A stretch of 64,000 nucleotides of DNA from Crateriforma conspicua (GCF_007752935.1 NZ_CP036319.1:2108001-2172000), one strand, 5' to 3'; positions 24,295 to 33,157 are shown, numbered from the stretch's first letter. Notes: generated from the sequence alone by a model not told the origin. Program-made: numbers and translations.

Positions 24295-24746
24295 TTGGCG
24301 AGTTCAAACGTGAGCGTCAAAAGGCTCGTGAATTGATTGAATTGCGTCCAGTGTTCGGTCGAATAGAGCACTGCGTTCTCGACTTTGATGCAGCGCGCGG
24401 CAACGAACGAATTGAGTCGTTTGAGCCGGAAGTAGTCAGCGATCTCTTCGACGAAGAGCACCAGCGGGTCGATCTCCTTGGCATCGCCTTTGGAGAACTT
24501 TTTCTGTACCGCAACGTCGATCGTCGCGTGATACTTGTTGGTCGCTCGGTCGAGCGGTAGGTATTCGACTTCACGAGGCACCACGGTGACTCGCAGTTCC
24601 TTCATGTCTTCGAGGTCGAAGTCGGGAACGTACAGTCGTTGGGCGGTCGGATTCTTCGACAAGTCGGCAGCATTGATCTCGGCAACGACGCTGTCGGCGA
24701 TTTGAATGACGGTGGCCGGAGTCGGTTTTGCGGAAGCGGCAGTCAT
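24291..24746 (-). CDS. Phage tail completion/terminator-like protein
   Basis: 151 residues starting MTAASAKPTPATVIQIADSVVAEINAADLS. The LRVTVVPREVEYLPLDRATNKYHATIDVAVQKKF and EEIADYFRLKRL segments fit the alpha/beta fold of tail terminator proteins of siphoviruses. It lies between the gp10-like neck protein and the head-tail adaptor, which fits. Both ends overlap neighbours by ATGA, fixing the start at 24746. Identification rests on pattern and position. Confidence 0.6.
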   Translation of the reverse strand: MTAASAKPTPATVIQIADSVVAEINAADLSKNPTAQRLYVPDFDLEDMKELRVTVVPREVEYLPLDRATNKYHATIDVAVQKKFSKGDAKEIDPLVLFVEEIADYFRLKRLNSFVAARCIKVENAVLYSTEHWTQFNQFTSLLTLTFELAK

Positions 24747-25123
24747 GAGATGGTGTCGACCAGTTTGGTGTGGATGCGGAGTTTGATGCGAAACGGATCG
24801 CTGTATCGCCACGGTGGTTCGTTGCCGATCGACATCAGCTCGTAGACGAACGTGGTGTCACCATCGGTTTCGAGGATGCGATCGCCGCGGCGGGGCCACG
24901 TGCCGATCTCTGACGACAGCAGGTCGTTGGTGTTGATGAGGAAGTCACGGACCTGAGCCCGCGTGATGACGCCTTCGCCATCGTCTTGTTCGTATTCGGA
25001 CTTGCCGATCGTTGCAGGCAACTCGACGGAGACTTCGTCACGTTGATAAACGACCGGCCGAGAGGCGTGCTTGGTCAGCTTGGCCGATAGCCATGACTGA
25101 CCACGCTGCAGCATGTCGCTCAC
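24743..25123 (-). CDS. Phage head-tail joining protein
   Basis: 126 residues: SWLSAKLTKHASRPVVYQRDEVSVELPATIGKSEYEQDDGEGVITRAQVRDFLI, a beta-barrel-like start of the head-closure/adaptor class, then GTWPRRGDRILETDGDTTFVYELMS. The RGDxIxETDG pattern recurs in small planctomycete and proteobacterial phage neck proteins. It has ATGA overlaps with both neighbours. Function by position: connector between portal and tail. Confidence 0.58.
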   Translation of the reverse strand: MSDMLQRGQSWLSAKLTKHASRPVVYQRDEVSVELPATIGKSEYEQDDGEGVITRAQVRDFLINTNDLLSSEIGTWPRRGDRILETDGDTTFVYELMSIGNEPPWRYSDPFRIKLRIHTKLVDTIS

Positions 25124-25398
25124 GACTTGCGTGACTTCGGTGGGGTGGCGGGCTTGGTCTGAAAGAGAGCCGCAGCCTTTTCACCGAGTTCCTCACGCCA
25201 AGCTTCGTCGGCACGACGTTGGTATTCATCGGCGATCGCTTCGGCTTCTTCGTTGAGCTGTTGCTGGCGGAAATTGGCTTGGCGAGCGAACGGTTGCACG
25301 AAGCCGGGCGGCGAACCGTCGCGGTCTCGTTTCTTTGCGGGCAGGATCGCGATGGCAACGAGGACCAAGACGACAATGGTGGCAATTCCAAGAATCAT
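25120..25398 (-). CDS. Small single-span membrane protein in the head-neck module
   Basis: 92 residues: an N-terminal membrane helix (ILGIATIVVLVLVAIAILP, residues 2-20), a basic stretch, then a charged helix likely to form a coiled coil (NFRQQQLNEEAEAIADEYQRRADEAWREEL). It is not a known virion protein type. It is ATGA-coupled to the head-tail joining gene. With the two genes upstream it makes a trio of membrane or periplasmic proteins lodged among virion genes. Confidence 0.6.
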   Translation of the reverse strand: MILGIATIVVLVLVAIAILPAKKRDRDGSPPGFVQPFARQANFRQQQLNEEAEAIADEYQRRADEAWREELGEKAAALFQTKPATPPKSRKS

Positions 25399-25404
25399 AA
25401 GTTT

Positions 25405-26400
25405 TCAAAGTCCTCGTTTGATGAGAATAAACCCGAGCAACAGAACGGCGACGAAAATCAACGCGAGCGTGGCGAGTTCGCCGGAGCCCGCCCAAATCAG
25501 GGCGTTGCGTCCGCTAGAGTCGCGGTCAAAGAGTCGATCGCGGTCGCCGTCTCGGTCGCGATCAAACGGTCGCCAAGTGTTGTCGACCGGTTCGATGGGG
25601 CAGTAGCCGTCCGGGCAATCCTCGGGCGATAGCTGCATCGTGGGATTGATCGCGGCATCCCAGGAATAGCCGCGCGTCTTCAGTGCTCCGGTCCGCTGGG
25701 CTTGCCGCGTTTGTTGGTACAGTTCGTAACCGTGTCGTAGATCGTCATAGAGTTCGCGAGGCGTGGATGGCAGCATGGTGTGACCGGCGGCGTGAACGTG
25801 ACCGCCCGTTGAATCCTGGAACAAGACCACCGGGAATTGGTTGACCGGGACAATGTCGGCATACCGAGTGCGATACAGGGCGTTGGTTTCGGTGTAGACC
25901 TGGAACGCGCACTTGGATTTCAAGCGAACCAGATTCGGATCGCGTTCAAACCACTGCAACAGTTGTTGGCTCTTGGCGTCGTTGCCCACGAACAATGCGA
26001 TTTGATATCGCTTTTTGGCTTGCTCGGGAGGCGTTGCCGGACGCGTGTTGGTTGTGGTCGGAGTGACAATGATCGGTGCCGGAGCGGTTGGTGTGCTGGG
26101 GACAACTCGATAAGGTTGCACCGGGGGCGTCATGTTGGGCGGGCATGGTGGCGGGCAGTAGCCTGACTGCTGTTTCAGTTCACCTTGAGCTTCCAAGTTG
26201 ACGCGCGACGGTTGCGGCAACTGTTCAATCTGCTGACCGACCTCGCTGACCGGTTTTGCCTGCGGCAGTCGCCAGGAGCTATCTGGCGATGGATTGGGCT
26301 TGCGATGCAGCGCGGTGAACACGGCAGCGAGCAACACAGCATGCAAGACAGCAACGACGATCAGGCCGACGCTGAGCCGGATCCGAATTTCATCCTTCAT
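25405..26400 (-). CDS. Doubly membrane-anchored protein with thioredoxin-like central domain
   Basis: 331 residues. A membrane helix near the N-terminus (LSVGLIVVAVLHAVLLAAVFTAL), a proline-rich linker with CPPPCPP, and a central domain (about residues 130-235: YQIALFVGNDAKSQQLLQWF, CAFQVYTETNALY, VNQFPVVLFQD) with the strand-helix order and cis-proline-like FP of thioredoxin folds but no CxxC. A D/R-rich linker and a C-terminal helix (ALIFVAVLLLGFILI) follow. I start at the ATG at 26400, preceded by GAGG. Role unknown; possibly envelope attachment, lysis or exclusion. Confidence 0.6.
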   Translation of the reverse strand: MKDEIRIRLSVGLIVVAVLHAVLLAAVFTALHRKPNPSPDSSWRLPQAKPVSEVGQQIEQLPQPSRVNLEAQGELKQQSGYCPPPCPPNMTPPVQPYRVVPSTPTAPAPIIVTPTTTNTRPATPPEQAKKRYQIALFVGNDAKSQQLLQWFERDPNLVRLKSKCAFQVYTETNALYRTRYADIVPVNQFPVVLFQDSTGGHVHAAGHTMLPSTPRELYDDLRHGYELYQQTRQAQRTGALKTRGYSWDAAINPTMQLSPEDCPDGYCPIEPVDNTWRPFDRDRDGDRDRLFDRDSSGRNALIWAGSGELATLALIFVAVLLLGFILIKRGL

Positions 26401-27001
26401 TGACGACCTCATAACTTCGATAGGGCAGAGAGCTGGCGGGGTCTTCCATCACGGTCAGTGCGAAACCGCCATAGCCCGCCCAGAGACGAACGAATTGCTC
26501 TCGCGGTGTGAGTTCAAACCGGCCGGGATAGTTGTTGTCGAGAATCGCGGCGTATTGCTGTCCGTTTCGCTCGACCCAGCCGACGAACGTGCAACAGTGG
26601 GCGGGCTTCCACCACAGAATCGCGCCGCGACGGGTGGCGTTGGCCCAATCAAGAAACCGCGGATCGGCTTTGACGGTGTAGCTGTAGTCGATGCCGGCCG
26701 CGTCGAGTCGGTTTCGCAGCCGCGTGTCCCATTCGCCGTCGCTGTAGGTTGCCCGCCAACGTTCGCCGAGCTCAAACTCGTTGAGCCAACGCAGGTGATT
26801 GACCAGCGACGCGTGAACGCAGCTGCCCTGATTGAGCCGGCCAGTCCAGTTGCGTTGATGAAGCTGCGTGGGCAGGTTCGCAACCGGTTGCTCGGGCGGC
26901 GGAGCCGGTAGCGCGCGAACTTGCACGTCACCTTCGGGCAAGCATCCGGTGCAAGCGAACAACAAACATGCGACAACCAAGTGCCGCCATTTCGCTTCCA
27001 T
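26390..27001 (-). CDS. Lipoprotein with C39/papain-like peptidase fold
   Basis: 203 residues. MEAKWRHLVVACLLFACTGC is a lipoprotein signal with the lipobox cysteine at position 20. The mature domain has QGSCVHASLVNHLRWLNEF (candidate catalytic Cys in a helix start), AILWWKPAHCCTFVGWV (candidate His) and ILDNNYPG (Asn/Asp), the order found in C39 and papain-like cysteine peptidases. It overlaps the thioredoxin-like gene. A membrane-anchored peptidase among capsid genes is unusual. Substrate unknown. Start chosen at the lipobox-bearing Met; the frame is open further upstream without homology. Confidence 0.6.
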   Translation of the reverse strand: MEAKWRHLVVACLLFACTGCLPEGDVQVRALPAPPPEQPVANLPTQLHQRNWTGRLNQGSCVHASLVNHLRWLNEFELGERWRATYSDGEWDTRLRNRLDAAGIDYSYTVKADPRFLDWANATRRGAILWWKPAHCCTFVGWVERNGQQYAAILDNNYPGRFELTPREQFVRLWAGYGGFALTVMEDPASSLPYRSYEVVNEG

Positions 27002-27035
27002 GCGATGACCTCGTGATGAGACGATTGCGATGAGA

Positions 27036-27386
27036 CTATTGAACGAGTTTGACTTTGACACTCGGCGTGCTTGGCGGAGCGTCCTCGACGGAGATACCAA
27101 TCATCGAGTGCTGGTATTGGTTCTTGATGACGTGGTGACTGATCTTGGACCAGTAAAGAATCGTACCGGCGGGAATGTTGGTGGTCGGGTCTTTGACGAC
27201 ATCAAAAACGCCGGACACCGTGATGCTGCCGCGTGATCCGGCACAGATGCCGAACTTGGCGACGCCGACGAGTTTTTCGAGGACCACGACATCGCCGGAA
27301 GTGATCTCAACGTCGGTAACGATCGGGATGGTCACGCCCTCGTGGACGTAGATCGCCCCGATGGGAACGATGGTGGGGTTGCTCAC
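27036..27386 (-). CDS. DUF2190-type capsid decoration protein, copy 1
   Basis: 116 residues with the DUF2190 pattern: SGDVVVLEKLVGVAKFGICAG, SITVSGVFDVVKDPTTNIPAGTILYW, then a C-terminal VKVKLVQ strand. The family includes small head-stabilising (cement) proteins encoded next to the capsid gene. It is a paralogue of the neighbouring 27396-27725 product, sharing the VxGVFD(V/I)xKDP core. Here the C-terminal half contains HHVIKNQYQHS, an unusual His-rich loop. Confidence 0.7.
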   Translation of the reverse strand: MSNPTIVPIGAIYVHEGVTIPIVTDVEITSGDVVVLEKLVGVAKFGICAGSRGSITVSGVFDVVKDPTTNIPAGTILYWSKISHHVIKNQYQHSMIGISVEDAPPSTPSVKVKLVQ

Positions 27387-27395
27387 GGCTGTTCA

Positions 27396-27725
27396 TCACT
27401 GGCTCAAACGAACGCGAACGAAGTTGTCGGTCGCCTCGGCATCGGAGACGACTTTACCGAGATAGAACGTGCCGTCAGCGACCTCGGTAACGATGCCATC
27501 GGTGGTGGCATAAATCTTTTGGCCGGCGGCATAGGTCTCGGCGTCGGCGGGATCCTTGGGAATGTCAAAGACACCTTCAACGGCAATCGATCCGAGCGTG
27601 TCGGCGGGGAGATCGCGGCGGGTGATGCCGACCAGATCGCCTTGAATGACGATGCTGCCAACGGGAACGTCGACATCAGGAGTGAAATCGACTTGGCGAC
27701 CATCGTGAACGAATTGTGCTTGCAT
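27396..27725 (-). CDS. DUF2190-type capsid decoration protein, copy 2
   Basis: 109 residues: MQAQFVHDGRQVDFTPDVDVPVGSIVIQGDLVGITRRDLPADTLGSIAVEGVFDIPKD is characteristic of DUF2190, with GQKIYATTDG and FVRVRLSQ at the end (long run quoted here only to its key parts: VPVGSIVIQGDLVGIT and VEGVFDIPKD). It lies just after the capsid fusion gene, the usual place for cement proteins that bind the capsid surface. Confidence 0.75.
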   Translation of the reverse strand: MQAQFVHDGRQVDFTPDVDVPVGSIVIQGDLVGITRRDLPADTLGSIAVEGVFDIPKDPADAETYAAGQKIYATTDGIVTEVADGTFYLGKVVSDAEATDNFVRVRLSQ

Positions 27726-27772
27726 GATTTTACAGACCGGGAGTTGGGAGATGGGGAGTCAAGGAGCAAGGC

Positions 27773-29797
27773 TCATTCGCCGGCGACTTTGACGGCGGCG
27801 CGGTGGTCTTGGCTGTTCACGCCGAAGTCGATGTAGGAGCGGAAGCCCATGCCGAGCGTGTTGGGCGGCATTTCGACTCGCTCGATGATCGGCGTGCGGC
27901 GGCCGTTGAGGAACACGATCTCGAATGCGGGCAGAACTCGCGGGTTCGCAAACAGATACCACGCCGATGCGCTGGCACCCGGGTAGTAGCTGTCCGACAG
28001 GTGCGGCGTAGAGATGATGCGGTACTTGTTGCGGTGCGGGTTATCGACGGGAATCTTGGTCGGTGATCCCTGAGCGTCGATCATCAACTGCGAACTGCCC
28101 ATCAACAGTTCGGCTTCCGTTTCAAGTTCAACCGGAACGACCAAGTATTCCGGGCGAATGTTGATCGGCTTTTGGTCTTTGGCTTTGCCGCCGGGACCAG
28201 CCTTCTGTTTGCGGAACGTCGTCTTGGCGACGGTCAACGCGTCGGGACCGAACTTCGTGTCCGCGCCTTGCAGGAAATTGGCGTTAGCGGACGAGAAGAA
28301 TCCGGCGTTCTTAAGCAGCAACGTGAAGAATAGATCATCGATGGATTCGGCACCGGATCGTCCCATTTGACGTGGGATGTCCATGAACGCTGACAGGTCA
28401 TCGTTAATAATGTCGTGCCGGGTCAGCGTGAGGATTTGACCATAGGTGTCGGCTTTGTTGCTGTATTTCTGTTCCGACAGTTTGCCGTGTTTGAGTTCGC
28501 CATCGGGTGCGACTTGCTCGAATCCACCGGTGCCGAGCAACCGATAGCGGGCGACCTCTTTGAAATCGGTCACGGTGCCGACGCTACAGAGATCGAACGC
28601 GGCGATCGGCGTGTTTTGATAAGCCGCCAGCAGCGTCTTGTTCATGACATTTTCCATGATGCTGGGCAGACTCATGGAACTGAAACCGGCTCGAATCGTC
28701 GCGGTGCCGTCGCCAAAGACTCGTGGGACCTCGATGCCCTCCATGCGAGCACACTCGGCAACGAGTTCTCGCAAGCCGATATGCCGCAATGGATTAGCGG
28801 CGTTGAGTGTCTTTTCGCCGTAGCCGGCCAGGAGTGATTTCTCTTCAATGCCAACCGACAGGCACGCGGCAGCTTCGAGAACTTCGCGGGTGTATCGGGG
28901 AGAATGCTGGTTCTGTTCGGGAGCCTTCGGGCGTTCGCTTCGCAGCACAGCAAGTTCCGTTTTGGTGATGGACCAACCTTGCTCGATCGCGTCGGCTTCA
29001 ATGTCGGGATGGTTTTCCGCACACAGTTTGCGAATGCCAGCGATGCGACGGGATTCGGCCGCCGCTTCGGCACGCATGTCATCGACTGATGAATTCGGCT
29101 TGGGGTTGGACTTTGGTTTCGAGCTCATGTTTAGACTTGCGTTGACCGGTTCGAGGAGTGTGTCTTCCTGATCGTCGTCGCCTTCGCCCGAATCTTCGTC
29201 GTCAGGCTGATTGGCGGCGACCCGAGCTTCCGTGTTGTCGTCCGCACCCAACGCAACAAAGGAGACTTCGCCGAGGGTTGACTTGCGGGCGATGTAGACC
29301 GGGCCTTTGTGGTCGCGACCGTTGGCTTTGGCGGTTTTGCCTTCGGGAATGAAGACAACTTTGTCGGCACTGGCACCCAGCGAGGCTTGCCAAGGAAAGC
29401 CGTTCTCGCTGGTCGCGATGACTTCTTGGGCCGTTGATCCCACACCGGAAATCACGCCAGCAACTTGCAGAGATTTGTCGGTTATTGCGATGTCGTCGGT
29501 GTGGCCGACGATACTACCCCGATCGTGATCTTTCAGGATTGGTCGAGACTTGCGGGTCACTCGCATCCCGGCCAAGTCAACGACGACCGGATAAGGCCAA
29601 CCGCTCAGCCGCATCGCGCCGCCGGTGTAAGCCGTCATGTTGAACTTGCGAAGCGACTGCTTGTCTTCACCCTCGGCCGTGACTTCGGCGGCTTCCAATT
29701 GAATCGTCGCGGAGTCATCACAAACAATCCGCAGCGAACTGGGAACGGACTCGGCTTCGGCTTCAAGCGGTTGGTTGTTCTTGAGACTCTTCGGCAT
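27773..29797 (-). CDS. Prohead protease-major capsid fusion protein
   Basis: 674 residues. Residues about 35-215 are a prohead protease of the herpesvirus-assemblin-like clan: RPILKDHDRGSIVGH provides the catalytic His and FPWQASLGA the Ser. Residues about 215-330 are charged, helical scaffold sequence (DDEDSGEGDDDQED, AAAESRRIAGIRKLCAENHPD). Residues about 330-674 are a Mu gpT/HK97-fold capsid: SLPSIMENVMNKTLLAAYQ, TLTRHDIINDDL, LVVPVELETEAE and TPHLSDSYYPGASASAWYLFA. Such fusions are known in phage genomes and imply self-cleavage during assembly. It overlaps the portal gene by 35 bp. Confidence 0.88.
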   Translation of the reverse strand: MPKSLKNNQPLEAEAESVPSSLRIVCDDSATIQLEAAEVTAEGEDKQSLRKFNMTAYTGGAMRLSGWPYPVVVDLAGMRVTRKSRPILKDHDRGSIVGHTDDIAITDKSLQVAGVISGVGSTAQEVIATSENGFPWQASLGASADKVVFIPEGKTAKANGRDHKGPVYIARKSTLGEVSFVALGADDNTEARVAANQPDDEDSGEGDDDQEDTLLEPVNASLNMSSKPKSNPKPNSSVDDMRAEAAAESRRIAGIRKLCAENHPDIEADAIEQGWSITKTELAVLRSERPKAPEQNQHSPRYTREVLEAAACLSVGIEEKSLLAGYGEKTLNAANPLRHIGLRELVAECARMEGIEVPRVFGDGTATIRAGFSSMSLPSIMENVMNKTLLAAYQNTPIAAFDLCSVGTVTDFKEVARYRLLGTGGFEQVAPDGELKHGKLSEQKYSNKADTYGQILTLTRHDIINDDLSAFMDIPRQMGRSGAESIDDLFFTLLLKNAGFFSSANANFLQGADTKFGPDALTVAKTTFRKQKAGPGGKAKDQKPINIRPEYLVVPVELETEAELLMGSSQLMIDAQGSPTKIPVDNPHRNKYRIISTPHLSDSYYPGASASAWYLFANPRVLPAFEIVFLNGRRTPIIERVEMPPNTLGMGFRSYIDFGVNSQDHRAAVKVAGE

Positions 29798-31262
29798 CGT
29801 CTTCCGTGACCTCGGTTTCGGGTGGTGATTCGGATTCGTCGGACTCGATCGTCAGACCGAGGTCACGCATCAGTGCGATCTCTTTCGCACGCTGTTTCAG
29901 TTCCGTCTCCCAGTCACGCCCCTGCCGCGCGAATTCGATGGCCAGAGTTGTCGTATGACTGGCGAGACGGATCTTCTGGGCGTTGGCTTCTTTGGCCGGA
30001 TCGACATGTTCATGCCCATCCCAAAACCATTGATGCTCAAACGTGGAGTCGAGCGTGCGAAGCGAGTTGGGCAGATAGCCCTCGATGAGAATGGCTTCGC
30101 GGAGCCAAGCGATCAGGATTCGATCCAAGACAACGCGAGCAAGTTGGGTCTGCTCAACGCGGATCGATTTGAAGTAGGTTTGGTGGTCGAGCCGGCCGCT
30201 GGCATAGTTGTATCCCGATGAATTCCCAGCGGCCACATTGAACGGCATGTTCAAACAACGAGCGATCTCGTTGAGGATTTCTTTCTTGAACTCGGCGTAC
30301 GTGGTCGCAGGTTGTTCGCTCTTCATCTGAGCCATCTTCCAACCACCGGGCATGGTCAGAAGCATGCGTTTTTCGAGTTCAATCGGCTCGAAGGGTTCGG
30401 CGGCATCAGCTTCGCCGTTGGCGGGCGCGTCGGTATAGAGAATGCCGGCGAATTCGGCGGCTGTTTCTGCGGCGGCGAGCACCGCCAAGGTGAAGCGTCG
30501 CAGTTGTGCGAATAGTGGCAGCGCCGGCGTGATGTCAGGAACGCCTCGAATCTGTCCCGGTCGATCGCATCGAAAGTAGTGCAAGATGGCGGCGGCCGGC
30601 ACAGTGTCGAACTCTTCCTGAACCGCAAAGAGGTCATCGCCAGGGTGATGTTTCAAGACGTCGTAGCTGATCGGGTTGCCGTCGGGGTCAAAGCGAATGC
30701 CATCGAGGTATCTCTGTGTCTCGAATGCCAACGTCGGCGATGCGACTTGATCCGCTTCGATCAAACGCAAGTCGAGCTTGACGCGAGCATCGACCGCATC
30801 GTTGTTGGTTAGCAACGCGAACGCTTCGCCATCGGACACGCGGGCAAGCCGCATCGTTCGCAGCTTTTCCGGCAAGCCAACCGCTTCGCACCATGCAGCG
30901 AACTCGCTTTCAACGAACCGGTTCGCGGCATCATCGCCGGTCAGCATCTGCAAACGCGGTCCAGTGCCGACGACGTCGTTGGCAAGCGTCAGCGTGATGC
31001 CGCGGGCGTAACTGTTGTTGGCGACCTCGTACCGCGAACGGTTGCGAAGTGTTTTACGGACTTCGGGTGAATTCGCCGAAGCGGCAGAGAGACCATCTGC
31101 ACGTGACCAATGTTTGACATTACCGAGCGTCGTATTGGCCGCGTCATACTTGGCGCGTAAGCGAGAGAAGAAGGGCTGCCGGAGCGAGCGTCCAGAGGCG
31201 GCCGGCGGGGAGGCACCGCGGCCGCGCATTTGCTCGATAATCCCTGACAAACGTTTCAGCAT
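29763..31262 (-). CDS. Lambda-type phage portal protein
   Basis: 499 residues of the lambda portal family (PF05136). AKYDAANTTLGNVKHW, ARGITLTLANDVVGTGPRLQ, ADQVASP, LHYFRCDRPGQIRGVPDITPAL and RCLNMPFNVAAGNSSGYNYASGRLDHQTY are conserved hallmarks. The dodecameric portal forms the DNA channel at one capsid vertex and docks the terminase. Length is normal. It starts 59 bp after the small upstream gene. Confidence 0.92.
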   Translation of the reverse strand: MLKRLSGIIEQMRGRGASPPAASGRSLRQPFFSRLRAKYDAANTTLGNVKHWSRADGLSAASANSPEVRKTLRNRSRYEVANNSYARGITLTLANDVVGTGPRLQMLTGDDAANRFVESEFAAWCEAVGLPEKLRTMRLARVSDGEAFALLTNNDAVDARVKLDLRLIEADQVASPTLAFETQRYLDGIRFDPDGNPISYDVLKHHPGDDLFAVQEEFDTVPAAAILHYFRCDRPGQIRGVPDITPALPLFAQLRRFTLAVLAAAETAAEFAGILYTDAPANGEADAAEPFEPIELEKRMLLTMPGGWKMAQMKSEQPATTYAEFKKEILNEIARCLNMPFNVAAGNSSGYNYASGRLDHQTYFKSIRVEQTQLARVVLDRILIAWLREAILIEGYLPNSLRTLDSTFEHQWFWDGHEHVDPAKEANAQKIRLASHTTTLAIEFARQGRDWETELKQRAKEIALMRDLGLTIESDESESPPETEVTEDDAEESQEQPTA

Positions 31263-31320
31263 CCGTGCTGTTCCATTCTGCCGTCCCCGGCAGCCCTATG
31301 GATTGGAATGAGAAGAGAGA

Positions 31321-31581
31321 TCAGCCGGCCGAAGGCGGCACGATCTTGTTGAAGCGAAGTCCACGGTGCGATTTGGCAACCGCCTTCTTGCCGGCGAGAT
31401 GTTTGTCGGCGGCAATCTGATCCGTCAGTTTGTGTTGCTCAACACTACCGGCATCGCCCGACGCCTTCGCCGGACCTTTGGCATTGTCGCGAATCTCATC
31501 TTCGAGGTTGTCTGGCAAAATGGCGTCCGATGGAGGTAGCGGCGACTCTCTGCCTGTAGACCTACCGGAAGAAAAGTCCAA
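31321..31581 (-). CDS. Small protein between terminase remnant and portal (head-tail connector position)
   Basis: Up to 86 residues; the start is doubtful because no ATG is available (TTG at 31581, or TTG near 31515). The conserved-looking part is EDEIRDNAKGPAKASGDAGSVEQHKLTDQIAADKHLAGKKAV, followed by LRFNKIVPPSAG. The EQHKLTDQIAADK(Y/H) pattern occurs in small genes between terminase and portal in other planctomycete and proteobacterial prophages; role unproved. The gene follows the decayed terminase end on the same strand. Confidence 0.55.
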   Translation of the reverse strand: MDFSSGRSTGRESPLPPSDAILPDNLEDEIRDNAKGPAKASGDAGSVEQHKLTDQIAADKHLAGKKAVAKSHRGLRFNKIVPPSAG

Positions 31582-31620
31582 ATCACGAAAAACGAACCGG
31601 ATTTTTCAAGAATATTTTAG

Positions 31621-31760
31621 TTACGAGCGTTTGCGTCCCTGCATCTCTTTGAAGCTAAGCGTTGGCGTTTGGGTGCGTGCGGGACGTGGGTTCCGAAAAG
31701 CAATGAACCTTCCATGGACGCACCAACCGCGAATCCGACCAGACAATCAAGCCAGTGATT
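31621..31760 (-). pseudogene. 3'-terminal remnant of a second terminase large-subunit gene
   Basis: Translation of the minus strand gives [27 protein letters not shown], then, after a one-base shift, SFKEMQGRKRS and a stop. The intact terminase at 49218-51485 ends [38 protein letters not shown]. The remnant is 140 nt against 141 nt for the same stretch in the intact gene, so one base is lost. Seventeen bases (CACTGGCTTGATTGTCT) are identical; the rest is diverged, so this is a different allele, not a recent copy. Homology stops abruptly at 31760, where a host-type gene begins on the other strand. Confidence 0.85.
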
Positions 31761-32271
31761 GGCTGTCGTGCAATTGCCGGAGAGTTGGTCCGACGAACTG
31801 AAGTGGCAGGTCGCATGTCCAAGTGAGGAAGCTGTGACTGCTGGCGGTGCTCGTTACAAATTGTGTATGGCCACGCGTAACGTCGACCGCGACTCGACTG
31901 CGGCATTTCCACCAGCCAAGGAGTTCCTCCTTCCACCCGGGAGACACCAAATCGAGCTCAGAAAGCTTCGGAAACAGGGCAAATGGAACATCATCGCTTT
32001 ATTGGATGACACTCCTGTGATTGAAATCACCGAACCCGCCGATTGGAATCCCGGCCATGGCGGTGCTGGTGGTGGTGCGTGGGAACGGCCCCACCAGCCG
32101 AGTAACATCGCGTGGCCGGTCGAACTGTACCGCGTTGTCTTCTCCGTGGACAAACCGAACCAGGGATTTGGTTTGCCAGAAGGACCTTCCAATGGTGTTT
32201 TGTTATGGTTGCAGCCAATGACAAACAATGAAACGGCTGCGAGTGAAAGCGATGATTCAAGAATGCAATGA
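31759..32271 (+). CDS. Host-type protein truncated at the prophage junction
   Basis: Up to 170 residues from a TTG that lies exactly at the breakpoint with the terminase remnant; no better start is present until an internal ATG at 31867. The sequence [40 protein letters not shown] and a C-terminal GVLLWLQP run parallel to the complete gene at 37379-38092 (WSWRVYAPPG, GSLPNGKLLSVSLVKKS, GFMLWLEP). That relative has an N-terminal membrane anchor which is missing here, so the 5' end was probably lost when the junction formed. Function unknown. Confidence 0.55.
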
Positions 32272-32411
32272 AGGTTTTATGAAGCACCGCTGTCTCGCGC
32301 CCGCGATCCCCTTTGCCCGTGCCTGTTCCAGCTAGCGGGTGAAATCCCTTCTGGAATCCGAAACCTCAGATGCGCGTCCTTGAACATCAGAATTCCAACA
32401 GAGGTACGAAG

Positions 32412-33089
32412 ATGCGAATTGCGTATACCGTGATGGCCCTTTTTCTACTCCCAATCACCGCATTTGCGGATGGGCGCGACGTTCCGGCAATCTCTAGCAC
32501 GTGTGTCGTTCGATCTAGCCCAGGCGGTCGGGACGGATCAACAGTCGAATACACTTGGAAGATCACGGCCAAAGCGAAGGAACAACGCGTGATGTCGGTC
32601 GTGCAGTTGCGTCGCTCGGTCCTGAAGAATCTTGGTGACGAGCCCTGGATGAAGGGGTGGGAAAAGGTCCTCTGGTGCGATCCAGGTTCAACACAGCAAA
32701 AAGAGATTACGCTCGAGATCGATCAGGCCCCCGACGGTGGAGAGCGGGCATTCTGGTTCGAAGGGTTTGTCGTCCAGCGGAACGAAGACCATGCGCTCCC
32801 CAAGTCCGCCAGCGTGTCCGTGACAACTCGGGAAGTCCACGATAAGGAACAGCCAGGTCAGTTGATCGATATCACGGTGTCGGGCGAGAATGGACGAGAA
32901 ATCAGTCGGCATTTTGTTTTCATCAGCTATGCCAGCCCGGCGGATTACCCGGAGTTCGCCAAGGAGGCGGACGTGGACCCCACCAAGCAGTGGAAAACGA
33001 CCGTCTGGCAAGATTTCATGGATCCAACGGAAGTTAAACGGTCATTTCGGCGGTATGAGTCGCTCAGCAAATCCGGCTCGGATTCGTAG
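32412..33089 (+). CDS. Exported protein of unknown function
   Basis: 225 residues. MRIAYTVMALFLLPITAFA is a signal peptide with an AxA-like cleavage site, so the protein is periplasmic or secreted. The mature part is an Ig-like, beta-rich sequence (STCVVRSSPGGRDGSTVEYTWKI, FWFEGFVVQRNEDHALPKSASVSVTTREV). No family is recognised. The ATG at 32412 with GAGG upstream is preferred. It is followed after 68 bp by another small exported or membrane gene, possibly in one transcript. Confidence 0.6.
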   Translation: MRIAYTVMALFLLPITAFADGRDVPAISSTCVVRSSPGGRDGSTVEYTWKITAKAKEQRVMSVVQLRRSVLKNLGDEPWMKGWEKVLWCDPGSTQQKEITLEIDQAPDGGERAFWFEGFVVQRNEDHALPKSASVSVTTREVHDKEQPGQLIDITVSGENGREISRHFVFISYASPADYPEFAKEADVDPTKQWKTTVWQDFMDPTEVKRSFRRYESLSKSGSDS

Positions 33090-33157
33090 GGAGTTTTGCG
33101 CCACTACGACGCTTGGTGAAGCAAACACGCCTCTACGCACTTTCGGAGACTCACCTG

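Noticed and set aside
28415-28837. Plus-strand open frames of 100-200 codons across 9.4-31 kb
   Set aside because: They lie antisense to well-supported phage genes and show no family motif or ribosome site.
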